64,000 bases of DNA from Neorhizobium galegae (GCF_021391675.1 NZ_CP090095.1:2361501-2425500); one strand, 5' to 3'. Numbered from the stretch's first letter, positions 9,179 through 21,186 are shown. The notes: generated by a model not told the origin, from the sequence alone. Translations and numbers: made by a program.

Positions 9179-9265
9179 ATGCTTGCTTTGATGGTGATGG
9201 GAGCCGTGGTTCTCGCTTTTGCACTGGAGGCCTTCGTTGTCGCCTTCGGACCGGAAGAAGCCTGA
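9179..9265 (+). CDS. Putative 28-aa membrane peptide
   Basis: Short ORF beginning MLALMVMGAVVLAFALEAFV and ending in an acidic GPEEA tail. Nearly all of it is one hydrophobic segment long enough to span the membrane. A GGGGAG sequence lies 12 bp before the ATG, slightly far for a ribosome binding site. It sits between the two copies of the 43-bp element, each of which precedes a tiny membrane ORF. No family is recognised. Support is from hydrophobicity and context only, so it may not be translated. Confidence 0.4.
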   Translation: MLALMVMGAVVLAFALEAFVVAFGPEEA

Positions 9266-9276
9266 AAAAGACTTCG

Positions 9277-9319
9277 AATTCTGAACGCCAGATGAACAGA
9301 GCATTCAAGGACGCTTCAG
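9277..9319. repeat. 43-bp element, copy B (four half-sites at 11-bp pitch)
   Basis: Second copy of the element at 9066-9108. TGAAC (9282), TGAAC (9293), TTCAA (9304) and TTCAG (9315) again start 11 bp apart; most differences between the copies fall between the half-sites. It ends 78 bp before the next small ORF (9398), almost the same distance as copy A from its ORF. The AAGTATCT downstream could serve as a -10 region, placing the last half-site near -35. Confidence 0.6.
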
Positions 9320-9397
9320 AGCCACAAGGTTAAGTATCTCTCAAAATGCGGTGGAACCTGTTTGCGCGATGCGCGTTCAGGCTAACAAGAAGGACAA

Positions 9398-9583
9398 ATG
9401 GCGATGATCGCGAGAAGGAAAACGGTCATGCTGGACAAGATCACTATGATCAACCTGGTCTGGACGGCCATGATTGCGGTGATGCTGACGGCAACAGTAA
9501 CCCTTTATCAAGATAAATCCCAATTGGCAGATATGAATTATCCGCAAGTAACCGGTCGTTATAGCGATCTCTCTTACTACTGA
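9398..9583 (+). CDS. Small hypothetical membrane protein (61 aa)
   Basis: 61 residues: a basic N-terminus (MAMIARRKTVM), one hydrophobic segment (INLVWTAMIAVMLTATVTLY, about residues 18-37) and a polar, tyrosine-rich tail ending DLSYY. This gives one predicted membrane span with a short C-terminal domain. AGAAGGAC just upstream of the ATG is a reasonable ribosome binding site; Met11 is an alternative start. It lies downstream of element copy B and 29 bp before another tiny ORF, so the two may form an operon. No known family is recognised. Confidence 0.55.
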   Translation: MAMIARRKTVMLDKITMINLVWTAMIAVMLTATVTLYQDKSQLADMNYPQVTGRYSDLSYY

Positions 9584-9612
9584 GGCGGATACACGAACGA
9601 GAAAGGAATCCC

Positions 9613-9756
9613 ATGTTCGTGACGTTGACAGTACTTGCAGGCTTGATCAGCATCATGTTCGTGGCTTCCGTAGCCTCAACGATTTCCGAGCTCCGGCGCG
9701 AACGTGCCGACATGAAGGATTTCAGGGATTTCTCGCGCCGCCACAGCGTGTTCTGA
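9613..9756 (+). CDS. Small hypothetical membrane protein (47 aa)
   Basis: A 47-residue ORF starting MFVTLTVLAGLISIMFVASV, which is one hydrophobic membrane segment, followed by a strongly charged tail with ELRRERADMKDFRDFSRRH. GAAAGGAATCCC upstream supplies a good ribosome binding site. It follows the 61-aa ORF by 29 bp and precedes a strong bidirectional terminator at 9836, which fits the end of a small transcription unit. The function is unknown. Confidence 0.55.
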   Translation: MFVTLTVLAGLISIMFVASVASTISELRRERADMKDFRDFSRRHSVF

Positions 9757-9835
9757 CGGATTGCCCGATTTGACGATTTAACGGTAGCGAACCGCGTTCA
9801 CGCAGACTTTCCCGTCGCAAGCGGTTCAAACAAAA

Positions 9836-9868
9836 GCCGGAGGATTTTCATCCTCCGGCTTTTTATTT
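9836..9868. terminator. Bidirectional rho-independent terminator
   Basis: A perfect 10-bp stem, GCCGGAGGAT with ATCCTCCGGC, has a TTTC loop and is followed by TTTTTATTTTG on the plus strand. It lies between the rightward small-protein genes and the leftward gyrA gene. It should end the small-protein transcript, and possibly gyrA transcription from the other side, where the tail is weaker. Confidence 0.85.
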
Positions 9869-9894
9869 TGTCAGGTTTTTGATTGAGGTGCGGC

Positions 9895-12711
<2,817 letters not shown>

Positions 12712-12938
12712 ATCGGATCACGATCTCTGTTCGGAATCAGTTTCTTTTTTATAGCGGAAAGCGGTTCCGAGCGCCAATTTCCACAATGGTTTTGAACAGC
12801 TTTTGCGGCTTTAACACGGCTTTTGGACAAGGTCGAAACATGCCGCGACGCTGACGGGGTGGGCTTTCTTTCGCTGCCGGCCTGTCCTAACAATCTTCGC
12901 ATGCGACTGCAAGGATTGCAGCCTGACAGGGAGAGGAT

Positions 12939-13568
12939 ATGGCGACCCCCGATATGCTGGTCAATGCCCTGACCACGATGCTCGTGACACTCGACCCGCC
13001 CGGGCTGGCGCCGGTCTTTCTGGGCCTGACCGTCGGCATGACCGCCCTCCAGCGCCGCCAGGTCGCGTTCCGAGGATCGCTGATCGCCTTCGGCATCCTC
13101 GCCGTCTTCGCGCTGTTCGGTTCGAGCGTGCTCGGGCTGCTCGGCATTTCGATCGGGGCCTTCCGCATCGCCGGCGGCCTGCTGCTCTTCTGGATCTCCT
13201 TCGAAATGGTGTTCGAGAAACGCCAGGAGCGAAAGGAGAAGACATCCCAGGCGGCGATCACCATCGACCACATCCACAATATCGCGGTGTTTCCGCTGGC
13301 GCTGCCGCTGATTGCCGGGCCAGGCGCGATCTCCGCCACCGTCCTGCTTTCCGGCACCCTGCCCGGCATTGTCGACCGTGCGCTCTTCATCGGTGTCATC
13401 GCGCTGATCATGCTGCTCGTCTACGCGACGCTTCTGGTCGCCGAGCGGCTCGACCGTTTCCTCGGCGTCACCGGAAGGGCGATCCTCACCCGCCTGCTCG
13501 GCGTCATCCTCGCGGCACTCTCCGTTCAGTTCGTCGTCGACGGGGTGCGCTCGGCCTTCAATCTTTAG
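12939..13568 (+). CDS. MarC family membrane protein
   Basis: 209-aa inner-membrane protein of the MarC/UPF0056 family with six predicted spans. Family features include TLDPPGLAPVFLGLT near the N-terminus and FPLALPLIAGPGAISATVLL in the middle. The name comes from the mar locus, but no antibiotic-resistance role is established and the transport function is unknown. GGGAGAGGAT upstream of the ATG is a good ribosome binding site. It is divergent from gyrA. Confidence 0.88.
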   Translation: MATPDMLVNALTTMLVTLDPPGLAPVFLGLTVGMTALQRRQVAFRGSLIAFGILAVFALFGSSVLGLLGISIGAFRIAGGLLLFWISFEMVFEKRQERKEKTSQAAITIDHIHNIAVFPLALPLIAGPGAISATVLLSGTLPGIVDRALFIGVIALIMLLVYATLLVAERLDRFLGVTGRAILTRLLGVILAALSVQFVVDGVRSAFNL

Positions 13569-13669
13569 GTCTCAGTCTTTAGGTAAGACCCAGCCTTAGG
13601 TAAGACACGGACGACAGAGCGGAATTTTCTGCTAAAACGCGATTCATCTCACCTCACTCGAAGGTCTCC

Positions 13670-14821
13670 ATGATGCGCCGCCTGTTGCGCCGGCTCCTGC
13701 CGGAAGCCACCCCCGTCAGCCCCAGGGAAAGACTGCGCGCTGCACTGGGCGCGCTCGCGGGAATTCTGGTGACGGGCCTGCTGGGAAGCCTGGCTTTGAA
13801 GGTGGATGCAACGCTTCCGGCGCTGGTCGCCCCCATGGGGGCTTCGGCCGTGCTGTTGTTTGCGGTGCCTTCCAGCCCGCTTGCACAGCCGTGGTCGATC
13901 CTCGGCGGCAATACCGTCGCCGCCCTTGTCGGCGTGACCGCCGCTCTTTTGATAACCGACCCATTCCTGGCCTCGGCGGTGGCGATCGCCGTTGCCATCG
14001 CCGCGATGATGACGCTTCGGTGCCTGCATCCCCCAAGCGGGGCGATCGCGCTCACCGCCGTGCTCGGCGGGCCGACGATCCACGAACTCGGATACGGCTT
14101 CGTGATCTGGCCGATCGCCGGCAATTCGCTGGCCCTGCTGCTGATCGCGTTGGTCTTCAACAATCTGACGGGACGTCGGTACCCGCACGCGGCCAAGCCG
14201 GCGACGGCCGATCACGGCACGACCGATCCCGCCTCGATCCAGCGCATCGGCTTCACCTCTTCCGACCTCGACGATGTCCTGAAAGAATACGACGAGTTCC
14301 TGGATATCGACCGCGACGACCTAGAAACGATCCTGCGGCGGACGGAACTGCGCTCCTATCGCCGGCGTGCCGGCCATCTCGATTGCGCCAGCATCATGTC
14401 ACGCGATGTGGTGGCGGTGGCTCCGGACAATTCGCTGAAGGAGGCGCACGACCTGATGCGCGCCCACCATTTCAAGGCCCTGCCGGTCACCAACGACAGG
14501 GCGGAAGTGGTCGGCATCGTCACCCAGACCGATTTCCTCGATAAGGCGAACTGGACGAGAGGGCGGCCAAAAATCGGATTTGCGCAGCGCCTGCGCCTGG
14601 TTCTGTCGGGCGCCAGCGCGCCGAACGACACGGTCAAGGACATCATGACAGCGCCGGTCAAGACGGTTGGCCCGGCCACGCCGATCGCAGACGCGATCGT
14701 CATCTTCGCCGAAGAGGGATTGCACTACCTGCCGGTAACCCGGGAGAACAACAAACTGGTCGGCATTCTCTCGCAATCGGACGTCCTGGTCGCGATGCTC
14801 GCCGACAAGGCGGCCGCCTGA
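13670..14821 (+). CDS. HPP family membrane protein with C-terminal CBS pair
   Basis: 383-aa protein. Residues ~20-165 hold four hydrophobic segments of the HPP family, with the signature MTLRCLHPPSGAIALTAVLG. Residues ~240-380 carry two CBS domains (IMSRDVVAVAPDNSLKEA and IMTAPVKTVGPATPIADA), which usually bind adenine nucleotides and regulate the attached domain. HPP proteins have been linked to nitrite transport in chloroplasts and cyanobacteria, but the bacterial substrate here is unknown. The start follows a GAAGGTCTCC ribosome binding site. Confidence 0.88.
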   Translation: MMRRLLRRLLPEATPVSPRERLRAALGALAGILVTGLLGSLALKVDATLPALVAPMGASAVLLFAVPSSPLAQPWSILGGNTVAALVGVTAALLITDPFLASAVAIAVAIAAMMTLRCLHPPSGAIALTAVLGGPTIHELGYGFVIWPIAGNSLALLLIALVFNNLTGRRYPHAAKPATADHGTTDPASIQRIGFTSSDLDDVLKEYDEFLDIDRDDLETILRRTELRSYRRRAGHLDCASIMSRDVVAVAPDNSLKEAHDLMRAHHFKALPVTNDRAEVVGIVTQTDFLDKANWTRGRPKIGFAQRLRLVLSGASAPNDTVKDIMTAPVKTVGPATPIADAIVIFAEEGLHYLPVTRENNKLVGILSQSDVLVAMLADKAAA

Positions 14822-14870
14822 TCGATAATTCAGGCAGCTGCCGTTTCAGAAATCGATGGCGACCGACCGA

Positions 14871-15419
14871 TCAGAACGGGATGTCGTCGTCGAGATCGCG
14901 CGAGAAATTGCCGCCAGCCGGCTGACCGCCGGAGGACTGACCGCCACGGCTCGCACCGCCCGCCGCAGGCCGGCGCTCGTAATCGTCACCGCCGCCGAAG
15001 TCGTTGCCGCCGAAATCATTGCCGACACGATTGCCGCCAGCACCACCACGGTCGCCGCCGCCCTCGCCGCGGCCATCCAGCATGGTCAGCGTCGAGTTGA
15101 AGCCCTGAAGCACGATTTCCGTTGAATAGCGGTCGTTGCCGGTCTGGTCCTGCCACTTGCGGGTCTGCAGCGCGCCTTCGATATAGAGCTTGGCGCCCTT
15201 CTTCACATATTGCTCAACGACCTTGCAGAGACCTTCGTTGAAGACGACGACCGTATGCCATTCGGTCTTCTCGCGGCGTTCGCCATTGTTGCGATCACGC
15301 CAGGTTTCGGACGTGGCAATGCGAAGATTGGCGATCGGCCGGCCGTCCTGCGTCCGGCGGATTTCAGGATCAGCCCCCACATTCCCCACCAGGATTACCT
15401 TGTTCACACTACCAGCCAT
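14871..15419 (-). CDS. ssb: Single-stranded DNA-binding protein
   Basis: 182-aa SSB. An OB-fold covers residues 1-110 (MAGSVNKVILVGNVGADPEI, EWHTVVVFNEGLCKVVEQYV), followed by a glycine-rich linker and the acidic tip DDDIPF that recruits repair and replication partners. The start at 15419 has AGGTG six bases upstream and gives the canonical N-terminus; a GTG at 15428 is an alternative. It is divergent from uvrA, with a LexA box between the two, so SOS control of both is likely. Confidence 0.96.
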   Translation of the reverse strand: MAGSVNKVILVGNVGADPEIRRTQDGRPIANLRIATSETWRDRNNGERREKTEWHTVVVFNEGLCKVVEQYVKKGAKLYIEGALQTRKWQDQTGNDRYSTEIVLQGFNSTLTMLDGRGEGGGDRGGAGGNRVGNDFGGNDFGGGDDYERRPAAGGASRGGQSSGGQPAGGNFSRDLDDDIPF

Positions 15420-15530
15420 ATTCATCACCTCATCTGCCGCCCGGTAACGGCACCAAAAATCAATCGCGGCACTCTAGCCCATCGGGCCCAGCCATTGGGT
15501 TTTTGCGATCTTTAATCCACAGGCAAATTT

Positions 15531-15545
15531 GTTCTTTATTTGTTC
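15531..15545. promoter_or_regulatory. LexA (SOS) box, alphaproteobacterial type
   Basis: GTTC-TTTATTT-GTTC is an exact match to the direct-repeat SOS box GTTC-N7-GTTC known for alphaproteobacterial LexA. It lies in the 247-bp gap between the divergent ssb and uvrA genes, both established SOS targets in this group. One site could control both promoters. Confidence 0.88.
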
Positions 15546-15666
15546 TATTTTATTCTTATAGTGCTGTCAACCGACTCGGGAACGGCATTGCATGGCAGCA
15601 GTTTCGTCTCGACAGTCGTGGATCAATCACTACATAAGGGCCTTCGATCCTCCCGAGAGCATGAAG

Positions 15667-18588
15667 ATGAGCGAACTGAAGAGCATTTCCATACGTGGTG
15701 CGCGCGAGCATAATTTGAAGGGCATCGACCTCGATTTGCCCCGCAATTCGCTGATCGTCATGACCGGCCTGTCCGGTTCGGGCAAGTCTTCGCTCGCCTT
15801 CGACACGATCTATGCGGAAGGCCAGCGGCGTTATGTCGAAAGTCTTTCGGCCTATGCGCGCCAGTTCCTGGAAATGATGCAGAAGCCGGATGTCGACCAG
15901 ATCGACGGGCTTTCCCCGGCGATCTCGATCGAGCAGAAGACGACGTCGCGCAATCCGCGCTCGACGGTCGGCACGGTCACCGAAATCTACGACTATATGC
16001 GCCTGCTTTTTGCGCGCGTCGGCGTGCCTTATTCACCGGCGACGGGCCTGCCGATCGAGAGCCAGACGGTCAGCCAGATGGTCGACCGCATCCTCGCCTT
16101 CGAGGAAGGCACGCGTCTTTATATTCTGGCGCCGATGATCCGCGGGCGCAAAGGCGAGTACAAGAAGGAACTCGCCGACCTGATGAAAAAGGGGTTCCAG
16201 CGCGTCAAGGTCGACGGGCAATTTTACGAGATCGCCGACGTTCCGGCGCTCGACAAGAAATACAAGCACGATATCGATATCGTCGTGGACCGGCTCGTGG
16301 TCCGCTCCGATATTGCCGCGCGTCTGGCCGACAGTCTCGAAACCTCGCTGAAACTGGCAGACGGGCTGGCGGTCGCCGAGTTCGCCGACAAGCCGCTGCC
16401 GCCGGAAGAGACTTCGGCCGGCGGATCTGCGAACAAGTCTCTCAACGAGACGCACGAACGGGTGCTGTTCTCTGAAAAGTTCGCCTGCCCCGTTTCCGGA
16501 TTCACCATTTCGGAAATCGAGCCGCGGCTGTTTTCGTTCAACAATCCCTTTGGCGCCTGCCCGACCTGCGACGGCCTTGGCTCGCAACAGAAGGTGGACG
16601 AGGCGCTGATCGTACCGGAGCCTGCCCGCACGCTGCGCGACGGCGCGATTGCGCCATGGGCGAAATCCACGTCTCCCTACTATAACCAGACGCTCGAAGC
16701 ACTGGGCAAAGTTTTCGATTTCAAGCTGTCCAGCCGCTGGAACGAGCTTTCTGCGGAGGCCCAGAAAGCCATCCTCGAAGGCACCGAGGAAAAGATCGAA
16801 TTCCACTATGCCGACGGCGCCCGCTCCTACAAGACGGTCAAGAATTTCGAAGGCATCGTGCCGAACCTCGAGCGCCGCTGGAAGGAAACAGATTCCGCCT
16901 GGGCGCGCGAGGAGATCGAACGGTACATGTCGGCAGCCCCCTGCCCGGCCTGCAACGGCTATCGCCTGAAGCCGGAGGCACTCGCTGTAAAGATCAACAA
17001 GCTGCATATCGGCCAGGTCACCGAGATGTCGATCCGCATCGCGCGCGACTGGTTCGAGGTGCTGCCGGAACAGCTGAACGCCAAGCAGAACGAAATCGCA
17101 GTCCGCATTCTGAAAGAGATCCGCGAACGCCTGCGGTTCCTGAACGATGTCGGCCTCGATTATCTCAGCCTGTCGCGAAATTCCGGCACGCTCTCCGGCG
17201 GCGAAAGCCAGCGCATCCGGCTTGCCTCGCAGATCGGCTCGGGCCTGACCGGCGTGCTTTACGTGCTCGACGAACCGTCGATCGGCCTGCACCAGCGCGA
17301 CAATGCCCGCCTGCTCGATACGCTGAAACACCTGCGCGACATCGGCAATACGGTGATTGTCGTCGAGCATGACGAAGACGCGATCATGAGTGCCGACTAC
17401 GTGGTCGATATCGGCCCGGCAGCCGGCATCCATGGCGGACAGGTGGTGGCCGAAGGCACGCCCAGCGAGGTGATGGCCAATCCTAAATCGCTGACCGGCA
17501 AATATCTGTCAGGCGAGCTCGGCGTGCCGGTACCGGCGGAGCGCCGCAAGCCGAAGAAGGGCAAGGAAATCAAGGTTTTTGGCGCCCGCGGCAACAACCT
17601 GAAAAATGTCACCGCCGCCATTCCGCTCGGCGTGTTCACCGCTGTGACAGGCGTGTCCGGCGGCGGCAAGTCGACCTTCCTGATCGAGACGCTTTACAAA
17701 TCCGCCGCGCGCCGCGTCATGGGCGCCCGCGAAATCCCCGCCGAGCACGACAGGATCGACGGTTTCGAGCATATCGACAAGGTGATCGATATCGACCAGT
17801 CGCCGATCGGCCGCACGCCGCGTTCGAACCCGGCCACCTATACCGGCGCCTTCACGCCGATCCGCGACTGGTTTGCCGGCCTGCCAGAGGCGAAAGCCCG
17901 CGGCTACCAGCCGGGCCGTTTCTCGTTCAACGTCAAGGGCGGCCGCTGCGAAGCCTGCCAGGGCGACGGCGTCATCAAGATCGAGATGCACTTCCTGCCG
18001 GACGTCTACGTCACCTGCGACGTCTGCCACGGCAAGCGCTACAATCGCGAAACGCTCGACGTGACCTTCAAGAGCAAGTCGATCGCCGACGTGCTCGACA
18101 TGACGGTCGAGGAAGGCGTCGAGTTCTTCTCGGCGGTTCCGGCGGTGCGCGACAAGCTGCAGTCGCTTTTCGATGTCGGCCTCGGCTACATCAAGGTCGG
18201 CCAGCAGGCCAATACGCTTTCGGGTGGCGAGGCGCAGCGCGTCAAGCTAGCCAAGGAACTGTCGAAACGCTCGACGGGACGCACGCTTTATATCCTCGAC
18301 GAGCCGACGACCGGCCTGCATTTCCATGACGTCGCCAAGCTTCTGGAAATGCTGCAGGAACTGGTGAACCAGGGCAATTCCGTGGTGGTCATCGAACATA
18401 ATCTCGAGGTCATCAAGACCGCCGACTGGATCATCGATATCGGCCCGGAAGGCGGCACCGGCGGTGGCGAAGTGATCGCGGCCGGCACGCCCGAGCAGAT
18501 CGTCAAGGAAAAGCGGTCCTATACCGGCCATTTCCTGAAGGAACTGCTGGAGCGGCGGCCGGTCAAGAAGGTGGAAGCGGCGGAGTGA
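15667..18588 (+). CDS. uvrA: Excinuclease ABC subunit A
   Basis: 973-aa damage-recognition ATPase of nucleotide excision repair. It has two ABC modules: Walker [10 protein letters not shown] near residue 33 and GVSGGGKST in the second half, with signatures [16 protein letters not shown] and [16 protein letters not shown]. Zinc-finger CxxC pairs are visible ([26 protein letters not shown]). I chose the start [17 protein letters not shown] at 15667; a frame extension to 15592 is non-conserved in appearance. A LexA box at 15531 indicates damage induction. Confidence 0.96.
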   Translation: MSELKSISIRGAREHNLKGIDLDLPRNSLIVMTGLSGSGKSSLAFDTIYAEGQRRYVESLSAYARQFLEMMQKPDVDQIDGLSPAISIEQKTTSRNPRSTVGTVTEIYDYMRLLFARVGVPYSPATGLPIESQTVSQMVDRILAFEEGTRLYILAPMIRGRKGEYKKELADLMKKGFQRVKVDGQFYEIADVPALDKKYKHDIDIVVDRLVVRSDIAARLADSLETSLKLADGLAVAEFADKPLPPEETSAGGSANKSLNETHERVLFSEKFACPVSGFTISEIEPRLFSFNNPFGACPTCDGLGSQQKVDEALIVPEPARTLRDGAIAPWAKSTSPYYNQTLEALGKVFDFKLSSRWNELSAEAQKAILEGTEEKIEFHYADGARSYKTVKNFEGIVPNLERRWKETDSAWAREEIERYMSAAPCPACNGYRLKPEALAVKINKLHIGQVTEMSIRIARDWFEVLPEQLNAKQNEIAVRILKEIRERLRFLNDVGLDYLSLSRNSGTLSGGESQRIRLASQIGSGLTGVLYVLDEPSIGLHQRDNARLLDTLKHLRDIGNTVIVVEHDEDAIMSADYVVDIGPAAGIHGGQVVAEGTPSEVMANPKSLTGKYLSGELGVPVPAERRKPKKGKEIKVFGARGNNLKNVTAAIPLGVFTAVTGVSGGGKSTFLIETLYKSAARRVMGAREIPAEHDRIDGFEHIDKVIDIDQSPIGRTPRSNPATYTGAFTPIRDWFAGLPEAKARGYQPGRFSFNVKGGRCEACQGDGVIKIEMHFLPDVYVTCDVCHGKRYNRETLDVTFKSKSIADVLDMTVEEGVEFFSAVPAVRDKLQSLFDVGLGYIKVGQQANTLSGGEAQRVKLAKELSKRSTGRTLYILDEPTTGLHFHDVAKLLEMLQELVNQGNSVVVIEHNLEVIKTADWIIDIGPEGGTGGGEVIAAGTPEQIVKEKRSYTGHFLKELLERRPVKKVEAAE

Positions 18589-18612
18589 ACCTCCGCACAA
18601 GGGAGGCAATTC

Positions 18613-19425
18613 ATGACCAAAGCCGGCACTATTCGCACGGGCATCGGCGGCTGGACCTTCGAGCCGTGGGAAGGCACGTTCTACCCTGAAAAACTGGCCA
18701 AGAAAAAACAGCTCGAATATGCCGCAAGCAAGCTGAAGGTCATCGAGGTCAACGGCACCTATTACGGATCGCAAAAGCCCGAGACCTTCGCCAAATGGGC
18801 ATCGGAAGTGCCGGACGGCTTCATCTTTTCGCTGAAGGCGAGCCGCTTCACCACCAACCGCAAGGTTTTGGCCGAGGCGGGAGAATCGATTGAGAAGTTC
18901 CTGACCCAGGGCCTGACCGAGCTTGGCGACCATCTCGGGCCGCTGCTCTGGCAGTTCGCGCCGACCAAGAAGTTTGAGGCCGACGATTTCGAGGCCTTCC
19001 TGAAATTGTTGCCGAACAAGCTCGATGGCTTGAAGCTGACCCATGTGGTCGAGGTCCGCAACGACAGTTTCAAGGTGCCTGAATTCATCGCGCTGCTTTC
19101 GAAATACAACATCGCGCCCGTCTGTGCCGACCATTTCGACTATCCGATGATCGCGGATGTCACGGCGGATTTCGTCTACGCGCGCCTGCAGAAAGGGTCG
19201 GACGACATCAAGACCTGTTATGCGGAAGAGGATATGAAGGCCTGGGCGAAAAGGCTGGAAACCTGGGCGGAAGGCGGCGTGCCGGACGATCTGCCGCTGG
19301 TTGACGAGAAGCGTGAAGTCAAGAAGAAGCCGCGCGACGTCTTCGCCTTCTTCATCCACGAGGGGAAGGTGAACGCGCCCTATGGCGCGATGGCGATGCG
19401 CGAACTCCTCGAAAGCCGACGCTAG
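18613..19425 (+). CDS. DUF72 domain-containing protein
   Basis: 270-aa cytoplasmic protein of the DUF72 (YecE-like) family, which has a TIM-barrel fold and no assigned reaction. Recognisable segments are TGIGGWTFEPWEGTFYP near the N-terminus, VIEVNGTYYGSQKPETFAKW, FIFSLKASRFTTN and ADHFDYPMIADVTADFVYARL. GGGAGGCAATTC precedes the ATG. It follows uvrA by 24 bp and may be cotranscribed with it. Its TAG stop shares the sequence CTAG with the stop of the convergent nnr gene. Confidence 0.87.
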   Translation: MTKAGTIRTGIGGWTFEPWEGTFYPEKLAKKKQLEYAASKLKVIEVNGTYYGSQKPETFAKWASEVPDGFIFSLKASRFTTNRKVLAEAGESIEKFLTQGLTELGDHLGPLLWQFAPTKKFEADDFEAFLKLLPNKLDGLKLTHVVEVRNDSFKVPEFIALLSKYNIAPVCADHFDYPMIADVTADFVYARLQKGSDDIKTCYAEEDMKAWAKRLETWAEGGVPDDLPLVDEKREVKKKPRDVFAFFIHEGKVNAPYGAMAMRELLESRR

Positions 19426-20903
19426 GGATCCAGCCCGATGCCGGCATGGGCGGCGAGGTCCTCGGCCGTCATGCCCCTGCCCGCCCGCTTTCCGGCTTCT
19501 CCATGCAGGTAGACGCCCGCAGCGGCCGCCTCGAAGGCGGGCATGCCCTGGGCGAGCAATGCGCCGATCATGCCGGCCAGAACGTCGCCGGAACCGGCAG
19601 TCGCCAGCCACGGCGGTCCGTTGGTATTGATGTAAGCGCGACCGTCGGGGCCAGCGATCACCGTATCGGCGCCCTTGTAGACAATGGCAGCGTGAGCGCG
19701 GGCGGAAGCCGCCACCGCCTTTTCCACCTTGCTCAGGTTGTCATCCGCGGCGATGTCGGGAAACAGGCGGGCGAATTCGCCCTCGTGCGGCGTCAGCACC
19801 AGATGGGGCTCCCCGCCGGCAAAGGCATCGAACAAATCTGAGGGCTTTTCCTTGAAGGAGGTAATTCCGTCCGCGTCGAGCACCAGCGGCCGATCCTTCA
19901 ATGCCAGCGCGAACTGCCTCGCCTTCTTGCCGATGCCGAATCCCGGCCCGAGCACGAAAGAGGCAAGCCTCGCCGTGCGAAGCCAGTTTTCCAGGTCCTT
20001 CACCGTGTCGACCGGATGCAGCATGATCGCGGTCAGCGAGGCCGCATTGGCCGGCATGGCATCACTTGGCGAACCGACCGTCACCAAGCCTGCCCCCGCC
20101 TTCAGGCCTGCGGCCGCCGAAAGCCGAGCCGCACCCGTCTTGCCAGCCTCGCCCGAGAACACGGCCAGGTGTCCGCGGCGATATTTGTGGGTGTCGCTTT
20201 CCGGCTCGGCCAGCAGACCACTCCACAATTCGGGTCCATTCTCTCTCATCTTGCCGGTAACCTCGCGGATGATGCGGGCCGGAATGCCGATATCGAAAAC
20301 CTCGACGTCACCGCAGAGAGACCTGCCCGGCAGCAGCAGGTGACCCGGCTTGCGAGTCATGAAAGTGACCGTATGGGCGGCCAGGAAGGCGGCGCCGAGC
20401 GGGACGCCCCGCCTCCCGCAGAGACCGGACGGCAGGTCCACCGCAAGAACTGATACCCCCGCCTCGCCGACCTTGCGGATCACCTCCGCGACAATGTCCG
20501 GCACGTTGCGGGTCAGGCCGGCACCGAACAACGCGTCGACCACCACGTCGCCGGCCTGCGGCCGATAGGCTTCGAGCGGTTTCGACGGCAGGCCGCAGAG
20601 ATCGCAGGCCCGCCTTGCATCGCCTTTCAGTGTTCTGGGATCGCCGAGATGATGGACGTCAACGGTGGCGCCGGCTTCGGCAAGCGCGCGGGCCGCCACA
20701 TATCCATCCCCCCCATTGTTTCCGGGACCGCAGAGTGCGACAAACCGCAAGGCGCCGGGAAAATGCCGAAGTGCAGCGGCAGCAATCGCGCGGCCTGCCC
20801 TGTCCATCAGGTCAAAGCACGGAATGCCGGATCGGGCTGAGGCGGCATCCGCCGCCGCCATCTCGTCGGGCGTCAGAAGCAGTGAAACAAGCGAAGCATC
20901 CAT
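19422..20903 (-). CDS. nnr: Bifunctional NAD(P)H-hydrate epimerase / ADP-dependent NAD(P)H-hydrate dehydratase
   Basis: 493-aa fused repair enzyme for hydrated NAD(P)H. The N-terminal YjeF_N domain (about residues 1-210) epimerises NAD(P)HX; it shows LCGPGNNGGDGYVAARALAE. The C-terminal ribokinase-like domain (about 225-493) dehydrates the S form; it shows GHLAVFSGEAGKTGAARLSA, LTPHEGEFARLFPD and WLATAGSGDVLAGMIGALLA with the catalytic GSGD. It ends against the DUF72 gene on a shared CTAG (19422-19425). Confidence 0.94.
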   Translation of the reverse strand: MDASLVSLLLTPDEMAAADAASARSGIPCFDLMDRAGRAIAAAALRHFPGALRFVALCGPGNNGGDGYVAARALAEAGATVDVHHLGDPRTLKGDARRACDLCGLPSKPLEAYRPQAGDVVVDALFGAGLTRNVPDIVAEVIRKVGEAGVSVLAVDLPSGLCGRRGVPLGAAFLAAHTVTFMTRKPGHLLLPGRSLCGDVEVFDIGIPARIIREVTGKMRENGPELWSGLLAEPESDTHKYRRGHLAVFSGEAGKTGAARLSAAAGLKAGAGLVTVGSPSDAMPANAASLTAIMLHPVDTVKDLENWLRTARLASFVLGPGFGIGKKARQFALALKDRPLVLDADGITSFKEKPSDLFDAFAGGEPHLVLTPHEGEFARLFPDIAADDNLSKVEKAVAASARAHAAIVYKGADTVIAGPDGRAYINTNGPPWLATAGSGDVLAGMIGALLAQGMPAFEAAAAGVYLHGEAGKRAGRGMTAEDLAAHAGIGLDP

Positions 20904-21170
20904 AGCGCTATTGAACGGAAAGATGATCAGAAAACAAGCGCCACTTCCCTAGCCGCAACGGAATAAAAATTATGCAATTGCCTAAATAGGAGGCCTTACC
21001 TTGACTATATTTGATATCGCTTAAGTTTCGAAAAAACTTCAAAAAACTCCGATTCTTGTGTCGCAACGCACAAATTTCGAGAAAACGGCAGAAATTTTGC
21101 CACTGAAGCCGCTGTTTTGTCGGGAATTAGTGCAAAACCGCATTATTTTTTTGAAAGTGGCTTCCGAGTT
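20904..21170. other. AT-rich intergenic region upstream of the glnB promoter
   Basis: 267 bp between the nnr start and the sigma-54 promoter of glnB; no convincing ORF. It is much more AT-rich than its surroundings. TTGTG (21056-21060) and CACAA (21068-21072) form a small inverted repeat, and TTGACT at 21001 could be a -35 element. An NtrC enhancer would be expected here, but I do not see a good match to TGCAC-N7-GTGCA. Confidence 0.4.
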
Positions 21171-21186
21171 TGGCACGATAACTGCA
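21171..21186 (+). promoter_or_regulatory. Sigma-54 (-24/-12) promoter of glnB
   Basis: TGGCACGATAACTGCA has the invariant GG and GC doublets 10 bp apart and matches TGGCAC-N5-TTGCA except for one base. It lies 60 bp before the glnB start. Nitrogen-regulated sigma-54 control of glnBA is well known in rhizobia, so NtrC-dependent activation under nitrogen limitation is expected. Confidence 0.85.

Noticed and set aside
9085..9333. 82-codon frame spanning both 43-bp elements
   Set aside because: Its sequence looks random, and similarity between the two repeat parts is better explained by DNA sites with fixed 11-bp spacing than by protein repeats.
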